DNA of 63,176 nucleotides from an uncultured Collinsella sp. (GTDB taxonomy: Bacteria > Actinomycetota > Coriobacteriia > Coriobacteriales > Coriobacteriaceae). The translations under genes and the position numbers were made by a program. Of this stretch, positions 17,520 through 25,776 are shown one piece after another. Positions within the stretch are counted from its first letter, which is position 1; each line of letters starts with the position of its first letter. The stretch lies in contig CABUPE010000010.1 of assembly GCA_902493515.1 (NCBI GenBank), forward strand, positions 1 to 63,176. Direction: 5' to 3'. Below the pieces are notes generated by a model. It had not been told where the DNA came from, ran no database searches, and saw only the letters and a list, made by a program, of their open reading frames with translations.

Positions 17520-18875
17520 TTAGTAGGCGCGATCGTTAAGCGTGCTCCAGAGCTTCTTGGACTCAGCCATGGTCCACGCGTTGATCTTTTCCTCATCAAT
17601 GCCAACGAACTCGCGATCCTTGTACAGGACGCGGCCGTTGATGATGGTGGTGCGGCAGTTTTTGCCCATCATGCCAAAGAGCATGTGACCGTCGATGTTC
17701 TCCTCGCTCAGCGGCGTAAAGGGCTTGTAGTCCATAACGATAACGTCGGCGGCAGCGCCGGCCTCGAGCACACCGAGCTTGCGATCGAAGTACTTGCTCG
17801 CCATCTTGGCGTTGTTCTCGAACAGCATCGTCATGGCCTCGCACCAGCCCACGTTGGGCATGGCGGCGTTGTGGCGCTGAATGATCAGGAAGACCTTAAG
17901 GCTCTCGAGCATATCGTGGGTGTAGGCGTCGGTGCCCATGCACACGGGGATGCCGCGGCGGAAGAACTCGAGCACGGGGGCGCAGCCCACGGCGTTGCCC
18001 ATATTGGATTCGGGGTTGTTGACGAGCCAGGTGCCGGACTCCTTGACGATATCCATCTCGGCAGGCGTCACGTGGATGCAGTGGCCGAGCATGGTGTCGG
18101 GACCCAGCAGGTTGTGCTGCAGCAGGCGCTCGACGGGGCTGATACCACCGCGGTTGAGGCGGGAATCCCACACGTCGTTCATGCCCTCGCACACATGGAT
18201 GTGGAAGCCGGTCAGACCGTTGTTGGCCTCGGCCATCTTATCCATGGTCTCGTCCGAAAGCGTAAAGGTAGCATGTCCGCCAAACATGGCGGCGATCATG
18301 TGGTTGTCGTTATCGCGACGCTCCTTGGCGGCCCACTGGGCAAATTCGGCGTTCTCGGCAATGGCCTGGTCGCACTTTTCCTGGCCGCGGCGATCGGAGA
18401 CCTCGTAGCACAGGCACGAACGCATGCCCAGCTCCTGAGCTGCATCCTTAATGGTAAAAAGGCTTCCCGGAATCTCGCAGAAGCTCGCATGGTGATCGAA
18501 GATCGTGGTGACGCCATCACGGATAGAGTCCAAAATCGTGGCATAGGCGCTGGCCTTGGTGCCGTCGAGCGTCAGGTTGTCGTCGATCTTCCACCACTGC
18601 TGCTCAAGATTCTCCAGGAAGTTGGTGGGGTTGCAGCCCTTAATGGCGAGGCCGCGGGCCAGACCCGAGTAGATGTGGGTGTGGCAGTTGATGAGTCCGG
18701 GCATGATGAGGTTGCCCCGGGCATCGACGTACTCGGCATCCGGGTACTTAGCCTTGAGCTCGCACTCGGGGCCCACTTCGACGATCGTATCTCCGTCAAT
18801 GGCGACCGCACCGTTTGGAATAAACGGGGTCTGAGCGTTGCGGGTAAAGACGGAACCGTTAGCGACCAGAAGCAT
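17520..18875 (-). CDS. ssnA: SsnA-type putative aminohydrolase
   Basis: This metal-dependent amidohydrolase has 451 residues. The start chosen is the ATG at 18873-18875 (MLLVANGSVFTRN), with GGGAG about 6 nt upstream; an ATG 18 nt further upstream lacks a ribosome binding site. Metal-binding features include HTHIYSGLARG, the mid-protein HIHVCEG, HCIHVTPAEMD and the GTDAYTHDML aspartate. The closest characterised relatives are guanine deaminase/chlorohydrolase-type enzymes. Members next to selenium-dependent hydroxylases are thought to deaminate a purine or its breakdown product. A 149-nt gap separates it from ygfK. Confidence 0.9.
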   Translation of the reverse strand: MLLVANGSVFTRNAQTPFIPNGAVAIDGDTIVEVGPECELKAKYPDAEYVDARGNLIMPGLINCHTHIYSGLARGLAIKGCNPTNFLENLEQQWWKIDDNLTLDGTKASAYATILDSIRDGVTTIFDHHASFCEIPGSLFTIKDAAQELGMRSCLCYEVSDRRGQEKCDQAIAENAEFAQWAAKERRDNDNHMIAAMFGGHATFTLSDETMDKMAEANNGLTGFHIHVCEGMNDVWDSRLNRGGISPVERLLQHNLLGPDTMLGHCIHVTPAEMDIVKESGTWLVNNPESNMGNAVGCAPVLEFFRRGIPVCMGTDAYTHDMLESLKVFLIIQRHNAAMPNVGWCEAMTMLFENNAKMASKYFDRKLGVLEAGAAADVIVMDYKPFTPLSEENIDGHMLFGMMGKNCRTTIINGRVLYKDREFVGIDEEKINAWTMAESKKLWSTLNDRAY

Positions 18876-19023
18876 AAATGCTCCCTTCAACATCAGGGGC
18901 GGGGTTTGACACCTCTGACATGGCGGAGTGCGAAGCGCCGGCCTACACCGGAAACGGGCCCTCTCCCGTCAACGCTTCACCAAAGGGACGAACCCTTTGA
19001 AGTGCGGCTTGGCACCGCATGGC

Positions 19024-19053
19024 GTCGGCGGACGAGGCGATGCGTCCGCCGAC
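19024..19053. other. Intercistronic stem-loop between permease and ssnA
   Basis: GTCGGCGGACG (19024-19034) pairs perfectly with CGTCCGCCGAC (19043-19053) around an 8-nt loop. No T-tract follows on either strand, so it is more likely an mRNA-stabilising, processing or attenuation hairpin than a strong terminator. A smaller AAAGGG/CCCTTT hairpin lies at about 18983-19000. Confidence 0.6.
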
Positions 19054-19070
19054 GAATAGCACCGAATTGG

Positions 19071-20465
19071 TTACTTCTTGCTCTCGGGCAAGACCAGATC
19101 CACGGCAGCGTCCTTGGCAGCATCGATGTGCTGAGCCACGACCGGCGTTTGCGGAAGGATCAGGTTAAGGACAATGGCCATGATGGCGGTGGGGGTTACG
19201 GCATTGGAGCCGATGACGGTGGACACCCAAGCGGGCATACCCTCGCCGGCAAGGCAACCGCTGGCCATCCAGATACCCAGGCCAAAGACGACGGAGGTAC
19301 CGACGATGGTGGTAGTGCGCTGCGTAAGGCCCTCGCGGGTGAACATGCGCACGCCGTTCATGGTGATGGTGCCAAAGACGCCGACGGTCGCGCCGCCGAT
19401 GACGGGCTGCGGGATAGCGGAAAGGACGGCAGAGAGCTGCGGGAACAGGCCGGCGATGGCAAAGACGGCCGCGATGATCACAAAGACCCACTTGTTGACG
19501 ACCTTGTTGGAGCAGATGATGCCCACGTTCTGGCCAAGGGCGCTGGTGGGAAGACCGCCCAGCAGGCCGCCGACCATAGAGGTGAGGCCCTGGGACACGA
19601 TAGCGCCGGAGAGCTCGCGCTCGGTGGGCATACGGTCGATGGAGCCCAGGCAGGCGGCAGAGACGTCGCCGATAACCTGGATAGCAACCATGGGAAACAC
19701 GACGGCGAGGGTAATGCAGACCTCGGGATCAAACTCGAGCGCGTAGGGCATGAGCTTGGGAAGGGCGAAGACCTGAGCGGTGGCGACGCTGGAGAAGTCG
19801 ATCATGCCAAAGGGGATGGAGACGATCATACCAACGATCATGCCAAAGAACACGGATCCCAGCTTGAGCGTGCCCTTGCCAAAGTTGGCGAGCGCAAAGA
19901 CCACGGCGAAGGTGATAAGAGCGACGCACCAGGCCTGCGGGGTGCCCCACAGCGGCGTACCCATACCGCCGGCCATATACTTGACAGCCGTGGGATAGAG
20001 AGAGACGCCAATGGAGAAGATGACCGTACCGGTCACGACAGGCGGGAACAGCCACTTGATCTTGCTGTAGGCCAGACCAAAGAGGACCGCGACGGCGCCA
20101 CCGACGATCTCGCCGCCCAGCAGCGCACCAAAGCTAAAGCCCGAGGCACCCATGGCCTGCAGGGCCGGCAGGAACGCGAACGAAACGCCCATGACGATGG
20201 GCAGGCCGCCGCCGATGCGACGAAAGGGAGCGAAGGCTTGAAGGGCCGTATCGATCGCCGAAAGAATGAGCGCGACCTGGATGATGTCGGTGCTCTGCTG
20301 GCTATTAAAGCCGTAGACGCCGGCCATGATGACCGCCGGGGTAATGATGCCGGCAAACGATGCCAGTACGTGCTGAAGGGCACACGGGATCATTTCCTTA
20401 ACGGGAGGCATGCCTTCGCGAGTGAACAGGGCTTCAGTGCCGTTCGTAACCGTCTCCTGGGTCAT
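19071..20465 (-). CDS. NCS2-family xanthine/uric acid permease
   Basis: This 464-residue integral membrane protein has about 12-14 hydrophobic segments (for example ALQHVLASFAGIITPAVI near the N-terminus and VFVIIAAVFAIAGLF later). The NCS2 signature region is recognisable as GQNVGIICSNK, where the family usually has a QN.G....T pattern. It resembles PbuX/UapA-type transporters that import xanthine or urate with protons. It is the first gene of the purine cluster after the divergent regulator and probably supplies substrate to the hydroxylase. The short tail after the last membrane segment is cytoplasmic. Confidence 0.93.
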   Translation of the reverse strand: MTQETVTNGTEALFTREGMPPVKEMIPCALQHVLASFAGIITPAVIMAGVYGFNSQQSTDIIQVALILSAIDTALQAFAPFRRIGGGLPIVMGVSFAFLPALQAMGASGFSFGALLGGEIVGGAVAVLFGLAYSKIKWLFPPVVTGTVIFSIGVSLYPTAVKYMAGGMGTPLWGTPQAWCVALITFAVVFALANFGKGTLKLGSVFFGMIVGMIVSIPFGMIDFSSVATAQVFALPKLMPYALEFDPEVCITLAVVFPMVAIQVIGDVSAACLGSIDRMPTERELSGAIVSQGLTSMVGGLLGGLPTSALGQNVGIICSNKVVNKWVFVIIAAVFAIAGLFPQLSAVLSAIPQPVIGGATVGVFGTITMNGVRMFTREGLTQRTTTIVGTSVVFGLGIWMASGCLAGEGMPAWVSTVIGSNAVTPTAIMAIVLNLILPQTPVVAQHIDAAKDAAVDLVLPESKK

Positions 20466-20654
20466 TTGACCACCAATCCTCGAAATAGTTGTTTTCGCAT
20501 CTAACGCTCTATTGTGACGCAGTGCGGGGTTGAGGTTGTGCCTTCGTTGGATATCGTATTAAAGATGATTCTCATTCTCAATAATAATTTTTTGTTATCA
20601 GACTATTCTTAAGCTGAGATAACGAATTTCCGCAGGTCAGGAAAGTGTCCGGTC

Positions 20655-20684
20655 AAAATAGCATCTAACTTTTCTTTTGGTCAA
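20655..20684 (-). promoter_or_regulatory. Candidate promoter of the purine permease operon
   Basis: On the minus strand TTGACC (20679-20684) is separated by 18 bp from TATTTT (20655-20660), upstream of the permease. The divergent region 20466-20817 also contains a GTTATC...GATAAC inverted repeat (20594-20599 with 20618-20623). There is also an AT-rich stretch with repeated ATTCTC. Both are possible operator sites. No gene is seen in the gap. Confidence 0.5.
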
Positions 20685-20817
20685 CCGTTTACCGCCAAAT
20701 TCCTACCGTTCGTCTGTATTACGCAATGTACCTGCGAATATGCGAGATGAGGAATGGCGTGTTACCATGAGAAAAAATTGTTATGAACATTTCCGATTTC
20801 ACCCCAAGGAGTTGCCC

Positions 20818-21474
20818 GTGAACGAGACCGTACGTCGCTTTTTGCCGATGGTCGATTTCCTGGAGCAGATACTCGGTAAGAACAGCGAAATCGTGCTGCA
20901 CGATTTCTCAGATCCCGACCACGCCATCGTCGATATTCGCAACGGCATCGTGAGCGGCCGCAAGGTCGGCGGTCCCGCCACCGATCTGGCACTCAAGATC
21001 ATGCACGACGCCAAGTATCGCGACCTGCCGTTTATTACGGGCTACGAGGGCCGCGGCGCCGGAGGCAAGACGTTGGAGTCAGCGACGTACTTTATCCGCG
21101 AGAATGACGAGATCGTCGGTATGCTCTGCGTCAACACCGACCTCTCGACCGTACGCTCCATCAACGCCATGGCGCAGCAGCTCATGGCGTGCTTCGACGC
21201 GGCGCCGACGCGCACGGAGCCCGCCCCTATCGAGGTCGAAAGCCTTTCGGAGTCCACACAGGAGCTCATCGACCGCAGCATTGCCGAGTTGCTGAGCGCG
21301 CGCGGGCTGGATGTAGCGTCGCTTGGTCAGAGCGACCGCGTGGACGTCATTCGCCACCTCAACGGCAACGGGGTGTTCATGCTCAAGGGCGCCGTGGCCT
21401 GCGCCGCCACCGCGCTGGGCATCTCGGAGCCCAGCGTCTACCGCTACCTGCAAAAAGTTCGCAAGGAGGGCTAA
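20818..21474 (+). CDS. YheO/DauR-type PAS-HTH transcriptional regulator
   Basis: This 218-residue regulator is called from a GTG at 20818 with AAGGAG six bases upstream; longer in-frame starts exist but have poor ribosome binding sites. The N-terminal two thirds is a YheO-type PAS-like sensor (FLEQILGKNSEIVLHDF..., GGPATDLAL, GKTLESATYFIREN). The C-terminus is an HTH_22-type DNA-binding domain (GVFMLKGAVACAATALGISEPSVYRYL). It is transcribed away from the purine permease operon, so it probably senses a purine or related metabolite and controls that operon. Ligand and sign of regulation are not deducible. Confidence 0.88.
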   Translation: MNETVRRFLPMVDFLEQILGKNSEIVLHDFSDPDHAIVDIRNGIVSGRKVGGPATDLALKIMHDAKYRDLPFITGYEGRGAGGKTLESATYFIRENDEIVGMLCVNTDLSTVRSINAMAQQLMACFDAAPTRTEPAPIEVESLSESTQELIDRSIAELLSARGLDVASLGQSDRVDVIRHLNGNGVFMLKGAVACAATALGISEPSVYRYLQKVRKEG

Positions 21475-21521
21475 CGAGCAAGATGGAGCGCGGCTCCACA
21501 AGCGATCCGTCACTTAACAAA

Positions 21522-21553
21522 AGACCCTGCAGCTCGCACGCGCTGCAGGGTCT
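21522..21553. terminator. Bidirectional rho-independent terminator
   Basis: AGACCCTGCAG (21522-21532) pairs with CTGCAGGGTCT (21543-21553). It is followed by TTTT on the plus strand and TTTTGTT on the minus strand. It serves the convergent regulator and ridA genes. Confidence 0.9.
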
Positions 21554-21586
21554 TTTTGCATGTCATGTTTAGTTGTTGCCAACGCC

Positions 21587-21964
21587 TTAGAGAGCGGCGA
21601 CGACCTCGATCTCGACCAGACCGCCAGCCGGAAGGGCGGCAACCTGGAAAGCGCTGCGCGCGGGGAACGGAGCCTCGAACTTGGAGGCGTAGATCTCGTT
21701 CACGGCAGCGAAGTCGGCAATGTCGGCCAGGTAGACCGTGGTCTTGACGACATCGGCAAACGTAGCGCCGGCGGCAGTCAGCAGGGCCTCGACGTTAGCA
21801 AGGGACTGCTTGGCCTGGGCCTCGACGCCCTCGGGCATCTTGCCAGTTGTGGGGTCGATGCCCAGCTGGCCGGACAGGAACACCATGTTGCCGGTCTGGA
21901 TACCGGGGGAATACGGTCCGATGGCTGCGGGTGCGTTATCGGAAGACACGACGGTCTTGCTCAT
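21587..21964 (-). CDS. ridA: RidA-family reactive intermediate/imine deaminase
   Basis: This small protein of 125 residues starts MSKTVVSSDNAPAAIGPYSP, with AAGGAG in front of the ATG at 21962-21964. Family blocks are present: GPYSPGIQTGNMVFLSGQLGIDP, VEALLTAAGATFADVVKTTVYL and ARSAFQVAALPAGGLVEIEV. RidA proteins hydrolyse reactive enamine/imine intermediates, protecting pyridoxal-phosphate enzymes. Next to a purine catabolic cluster it may instead detoxify a pathway intermediate, but that is inference. It is transcribed convergently with the YheO-type regulator. Confidence 0.95.
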   Translation of the reverse strand: MSKTVVSSDNAPAAIGPYSPGIQTGNMVFLSGQLGIDPTTGKMPEGVEAQAKQSLANVEALLTAAGATFADVVKTTVYLADIADFAAVNEIYASKFEAPFPARSAFQVAALPAGGLVEIEVVAAL

Positions 21965-22263
21965 GTTTATCTCCTTACGGTTAACTAGAAAGCGTGAGCG
22001 CGGCGTTCGCACCGGGAGGCACAGTTCGGTCTGAACACCGCGCTTGATTGGGATAGTACTCAAGGTTTCCGCGCGATGCAAGATTATTATCAGTTTACGA
22101 GAATATTTTATCGCCCAACGGTTTCCCCGAACCGCTGAACGGTTCTCCACGGGGTCAGCCAGCCCAAGCTGCTGAAGACTTTATCCCGCTTGGAGCACGG
22201 GCATCGCCTGCCGCAACGGCACCACTATACTTTTGAATATCTGAGCATTTTGAAAGGCAGGAT

Positions 22264-24759
22264 ATGACCGCAACCGCCATTCGAACCACCAACCGCAGAC
22301 CCGAGCTTTTGGCGCCCGCCGGAGGGCCCGAGCCCTTTGCCGCCGCACTCGCCGCGGGGGCAGACGCCATCTATTGCGGCATGGGCAGCTTCAACGCCCG
22401 CCGCAAGGCCACCAACTTTACCGACGAGGCCTTTGAGCAAGCCTGCCGCGCCGCACATCTAGCCGGGTCGCGCGTCTACGTCACGGTCAACATCGTCATC
22501 AAGCAGTCCGAGATGGGCGATGCGCTGCAACTCATCCATCGCTGCTCCACGCTGGGCGCCGACGCCTTCATCATCCAGGACTGGGGCCTGTTCTTTGAGG
22601 TCAAGCGCACGATGCCCGGCATCGAGACGCACATCTCGACCCAGGCGAACATCCATGATGACCGCGGAACGCTTTGGTGCCGCGAGCAGGGCGCCGACCG
22701 CGTGACTCTCTCGCGCGAGCTCTCCATCGACGAGATCGCCGCCATTCACAACGCCGCGCCCGATGTGGACCTCGAGGTCTTTAGCCACGGCGCCATCTGC
22801 TTTTGCTACTCGGGTCTGTGCCTGCTGTCGAGCTTTGCCATGGCGGGCCGCTCGGCCAACCGCGGCATGTGCGCTCAGCCCTGTCGCCTGCCTTACGAGC
22901 TGATCGACGAGAACGGCCGCTCGCTCTCCCCTGCCGGTCGCGAGCGCGCGCTATGCCCGCGCGACACTAACACGTCGCAGCTTGTTCGCCGTCTGTATGA
23001 CGCCGGCGCCGCATCGCTCAAGCTCGAGGGCCGCATGAAGGCTCCCGATTACGTGTACTCCATCGTCGATGTGTACCGTCACCAGATTGATGACATGCTG
23101 GCCGGGGTCGCCGTAGATAAGCACGAGGACGCCGCTCGCCAGCGCCAGCTCAAGCGCTGCTTTAATCGCGACTTTACGCACGCCTACCAGGATGGCACCT
23201 CGGGCGACGAGATGATGAGCTACGAGCGCTCCAACAACCGCGGCCAGATTGTGGGCACGGTGCTGGGCAGCCGTCTGGCCAACCGCGATGTACGCGGACT
23301 AAAGCCCGACGATCGCCGTCGCCGCGCCGCCATCGCCCGCATTGAGCTGCTTGAGCCCGTGGGCAAGGGCGACCTGCTGGAGCTTCGCCACGACGATGAG
23401 TTCGACCAATTCCTGACCACCATCGCCGCCGAGGATGCCGCCGCCGGTGACGTCATCGAGTGTCGCGTGCCCCGCAGCATGCCCGAGGGCTGCCGCGTCC
23501 GCGTGATTCGCAGCCAGCGTGCCATCGACGCCGCCGGTGCTGCGCTCAAGCGCGATGTGCTGCGCCGCCGCGCCGTAGATGTGTCCGTCGTGGCGCGTCT
23601 GGGCGAGCCGTTTACCGTCACGCTCACCTGCTGCGACGACCCCGCGCTCGCTGCCACTGCGACCGGCTTTACCGTCGAGGCCGCCAAGACCCGCGCGGTC
23701 GAGGCGTCCGATCTGGTTGAGCACGTCGGGCGCATGGGCTCCTCTCCCTTTGAGGCCGCGAGCTTTGACGTTTCGCTCGACGCCGGCTGCGGTATGGGCT
23801 TTTCCGCCGTGCACAAGGTGCGCGCCGCCGCTTGTAAGGCGCTGGAAGAGGCCATTCTGGCACCGTACGAGGAGCGCGCGAAAACGCTCGAGCTGCCGGC
23901 GATTGTAACCAGTAATTCCCGCCCCGCGCCCGAGCACTACCGCGATGAGCCGCAGATCTGCACCACCGTCACCTCGCTCGAGGCCGCCGAGGCCGCCCGC
24001 GCGGAGGGTGCAACGCGCATCTACATGACCACCGATGCGCTCGAGGCAGCCGGTGTCTCCCCCGCCGATGCACTTGAGCAGGGCATTGTACCCGTACTCG
24101 ACGAGGTCTGCCGCACCGTCGACCACGAGCGCGTCGATCCTTGGATCAATGCCGGAGCCACCGTCGCCGTCGGCAATATCTCCGAGCTCGCCGTAGCCGC
24201 TCATGCCGGCGCCACGGCCGAGATTCGCTCTTGCCTGCCGGTGCATAACACGCCCTGCATGGAGGCACTTGCCGAGCGCGGAGCCGGTGCGTTTTGGCTC
24301 TCGCCCGAGATCACGCTCGACGAGATCGTCTCGCTTGGCACCGCCGCGCCCGCAGCCCTGGGCATCACTGTGTTCGGCCGCCCGCGCGTTATGACGAGTG
24401 AGCACTGCATCCTGCAGGTGGCCAATGGCTGCATCCACGATTGCGCTAACTGCCGCCTGCGCGCCCGCAAGCTGTCACTCAAGAATATCGACGGCAAGGT
24501 CATGCCCGTACGCACCGACATCCATGGCCGCTCTCGCCTGTACGACGCCTACCCCATCGACCTCACGCCGCAGGTTCCTCAGCTGCTCGATGCCGGCGTG
24601 CGTCGTCTCATGGTAGACGGAACGCTGCTCGAGACAGATGAGGTGGGCCGTGCCGTCGCCCGCGTCCGTCGTGCCGTCGAAGCAGCACAGGCCGGCCGCA
24701 AGCCCGCCGCCCGCCTGCGCGGCGCCACCTCGGGCTGCATGTTTGTGGGAATTAGCTAA
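22264..24759 (+). CDS. U32-family protein with DUF3656 region (RlhA-like)
   Basis: This 831-residue protein opens with the U32 signature (PELLAPAGGPEPFAAALAAGADAIYCG). It carries the conserved cysteine cluster (AICFCYSGLCLLSS...NRGMCAQPCRLPYE) that binds an iron-sulfur cluster in this family. The middle matches the DUF3656 extension and the C-terminus has more cysteines (GCIHDCANCRLR). E. coli RlhA, a member with the same architecture, makes 5-hydroxycytidine in 23S rRNA; older annotations say 'peptidase/collagenase'. RNA hydroxylation is the better-supported guess. The rRNA-type pseudouridine synthase 15 nt downstream fits an RNA-modification operon. Confidence 0.88.
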   Translation: MTATAIRTTNRRPELLAPAGGPEPFAAALAAGADAIYCGMGSFNARRKATNFTDEAFEQACRAAHLAGSRVYVTVNIVIKQSEMGDALQLIHRCSTLGADAFIIQDWGLFFEVKRTMPGIETHISTQANIHDDRGTLWCREQGADRVTLSRELSIDEIAAIHNAAPDVDLEVFSHGAICFCYSGLCLLSSFAMAGRSANRGMCAQPCRLPYELIDENGRSLSPAGRERALCPRDTNTSQLVRRLYDAGAASLKLEGRMKAPDYVYSIVDVYRHQIDDMLAGVAVDKHEDAARQRQLKRCFNRDFTHAYQDGTSGDEMMSYERSNNRGQIVGTVLGSRLANRDVRGLKPDDRRRRAAIARIELLEPVGKGDLLELRHDDEFDQFLTTIAAEDAAAGDVIECRVPRSMPEGCRVRVIRSQRAIDAAGAALKRDVLRRRAVDVSVVARLGEPFTVTLTCCDDPALAATATGFTVEAAKTRAVEASDLVEHVGRMGSSPFEAASFDVSLDAGCGMGFSAVHKVRAAACKALEEAILAPYEERAKTLELPAIVTSNSRPAPEHYRDEPQICTTVTSLEAAEAARAEGATRIYMTTDALEAAGVSPADALEQGIVPVLDEVCRTVDHERVDPWINAGATVAVGNISELAVAAHAGATAEIRSCLPVHNTPCMEALAERGAGAFWLSPEITLDEIVSLGTAAPAALGITVFGRPRVMTSEHCILQVANGCIHDCANCRLRARKLSLKNIDGKVMPVRTDIHGRSRLYDAYPIDLTPQVPQLLDAGVRRLMVDGTLLETDEVGRAVARVRRAVEAAQAGRKPAARLRGATSGCMFVGIS

Positions 24760-24774
24760 CCGAAAGGCTTACAC

Positions 24775-25434
24775 GTGAACGAAGAACCTCAAGTCCTTTA
24801 CTGCGACGCCTGGCTCATGGCCATCGACAAGCCCGCCGGCATGATCGTCCACGGCGACGGCACCGGCGAGCGCACGCTCACCGACTACGCCAGCGACCTG
24901 CTGCTGGCGATGGGTGACGGCTTTGCCGCGACCGACATGCAGCCGCTCAACCGCCTGGACCGCAACACCACCGGCGTGGTGTTGTTTTCGCTCGACAAAC
25001 AGACGCAGCCCGCCTTTGACCAAATGGTCATCGACCACGCCTTCGAAAAGCACTATCTGGCGCTGGCCGAGGGCAAGATCGACTGGAACGAGAAGCTCAT
25101 CGACAAGCCCATCGCCCGCGACCGTCACGACAGCCGAAAGATGCGCGTCGGCGCCAGCGGCAAGCCGTCTCAAACTCGCGTGAAGGTGCTCAAACGTCTT
25201 AAGAGCCGTCGTGGCCTGCCCGCGCGCTCGTATATCGATGTCGAGTTGCTCACCGGCCGCAAGCACCAAATCCGTGTGCACCTGGCAAGCGAGCATCATC
25301 CCCTGGTTGGCGACGACCTGTACGGAACGCCGCGCCCCTGCGGCCTGATGCTCCACGCCCACAGCGTGTCCTTCACGCATCCCGTAACCGGCGAGCACAT
25401 CCACATCGAAGCCCCCTGCCCCTGGGAGCCCTAA
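24775..25434 (+). CDS. RluA-family RNA pseudouridine synthase
   Basis: This 219-residue protein is called from a GTG, 15 nt after the U32 gene. The catalytic motif is NRLDRNTTGVVLF (aspartate of the RLD motif). Family blocks include AIDKPAGMIVHGDG at the N-terminus and GRKHQIRVHL near the C-terminus. It lacks an S4 domain and is short, like RluA/TruC-type enzymes. It converts uridine to pseudouridine in rRNA or tRNA; the target cannot be told from sequence. A strong terminator hairpin begins at its stop codon. Confidence 0.92.
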   Translation: MNEEPQVLYCDAWLMAIDKPAGMIVHGDGTGERTLTDYASDLLLAMGDGFAATDMQPLNRLDRNTTGVVLFSLDKQTQPAFDQMVIDHAFEKHYLALAEGKIDWNEKLIDKPIARDRHDSRKMRVGASGKPSQTRVKVLKRLKSRRGLPARSYIDVELLTGRKHQIRVHLASEHHPLVGDDLYGTPRPCGLMLHAHSVSFTHPVTGEHIHIEAPCPWEP

Positions 25435-25470
25435 ACCACCACAATGGGGACAGGCACCTTTGTGGTGGTT
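25434..25470 (+). terminator. Terminator formed by a GGGGACAGGCACCT-type repeat
   Basis: AACCACCACAA (25434-25444) pairs with TTGTGGTGGTT (25460-25470), and a T-run follows. The loop carries TGGGGACAGGCACCT. A near-identical hairpin occurs at 25723-25760, so this is a dispersed repeat used as a terminator. Confidence 0.8.
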
Positions 25471-25499
25471 TTGCCGCAATGGTTCAACCGCGGTCCCAA

Positions 25500-25638
25500 A
25501 ATGTCTCGATCTGTAACAGTTAGAACCCATTTTCCGGTCTATCTGTTACAGATCGAGACATTCAAATCCCCCTTAAGGGAAAATCTCAATCTGTAACACC
25601 TAGCCCACTTTTAACGGTCCAGTTGTTACAGACTTAGA
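25500..25638. repeat. Two related CTGTAACA hairpins
   Basis: The first hairpin has perfect 20-bp arms (25500-25519 with 25543-25562, ending CTGTAACAG/CTGTTACAG) and a 23-nt loop. The second (25584-25598 with 25624-25638) has 15-bp arms with two mismatches and the same CTGTAACA core. Both lie in the 342-bp gap between the convergent pseudouridine synthase and DeoR genes. The gap holds no gene. Confidence 0.85.
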
Positions 25639-25655
25639 CAAACCGGCAGACAACG

Positions 25656-25690
25656 AAAGCGGCAACGCCCGTGATGGACGTTGCCGCTTT
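25656..25690 (+). terminator. Stem-loop terminator
   Basis: AAAGCGGCAACG (25656-25667) pairs perfectly with CGTTGCCGCTTT (25679-25690), followed by TCT on the plus strand. It may work in both directions between the convergent genes. Confidence 0.65.
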
Positions 25691-25722
25691 TCTATTGAGA
25701 AAACTACTCGGTTTTCGTTACT

Positions 25723-25760
25723 AACCACCACAATGGGGACAGGCACCTTCGTGGTGGTTT
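25723..25760. repeat. Second copy of the CCACCAC...GTGGTGG repeat hairpin
   Basis: It matches the hairpin at 25434-25470 almost base for base, including the loop TGGGGACAGGCACCT, with one change (TTC for TTT). It sits 17 bp past the stop codon of the DeoR-type gene. The two copies bracket the CTGTAACA hairpins. Confidence 0.8.
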
Positions 25761-25776
25761 TGGCCTTGTCTCGCTG

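Noticed and set aside
20571..20600. Fur/DtxR-type iron box upstream of the permease
   Set aside because: The ATTCTC repeats and AATAATAA only loosely resemble such a box. Dyad symmetry is too weak to support it.
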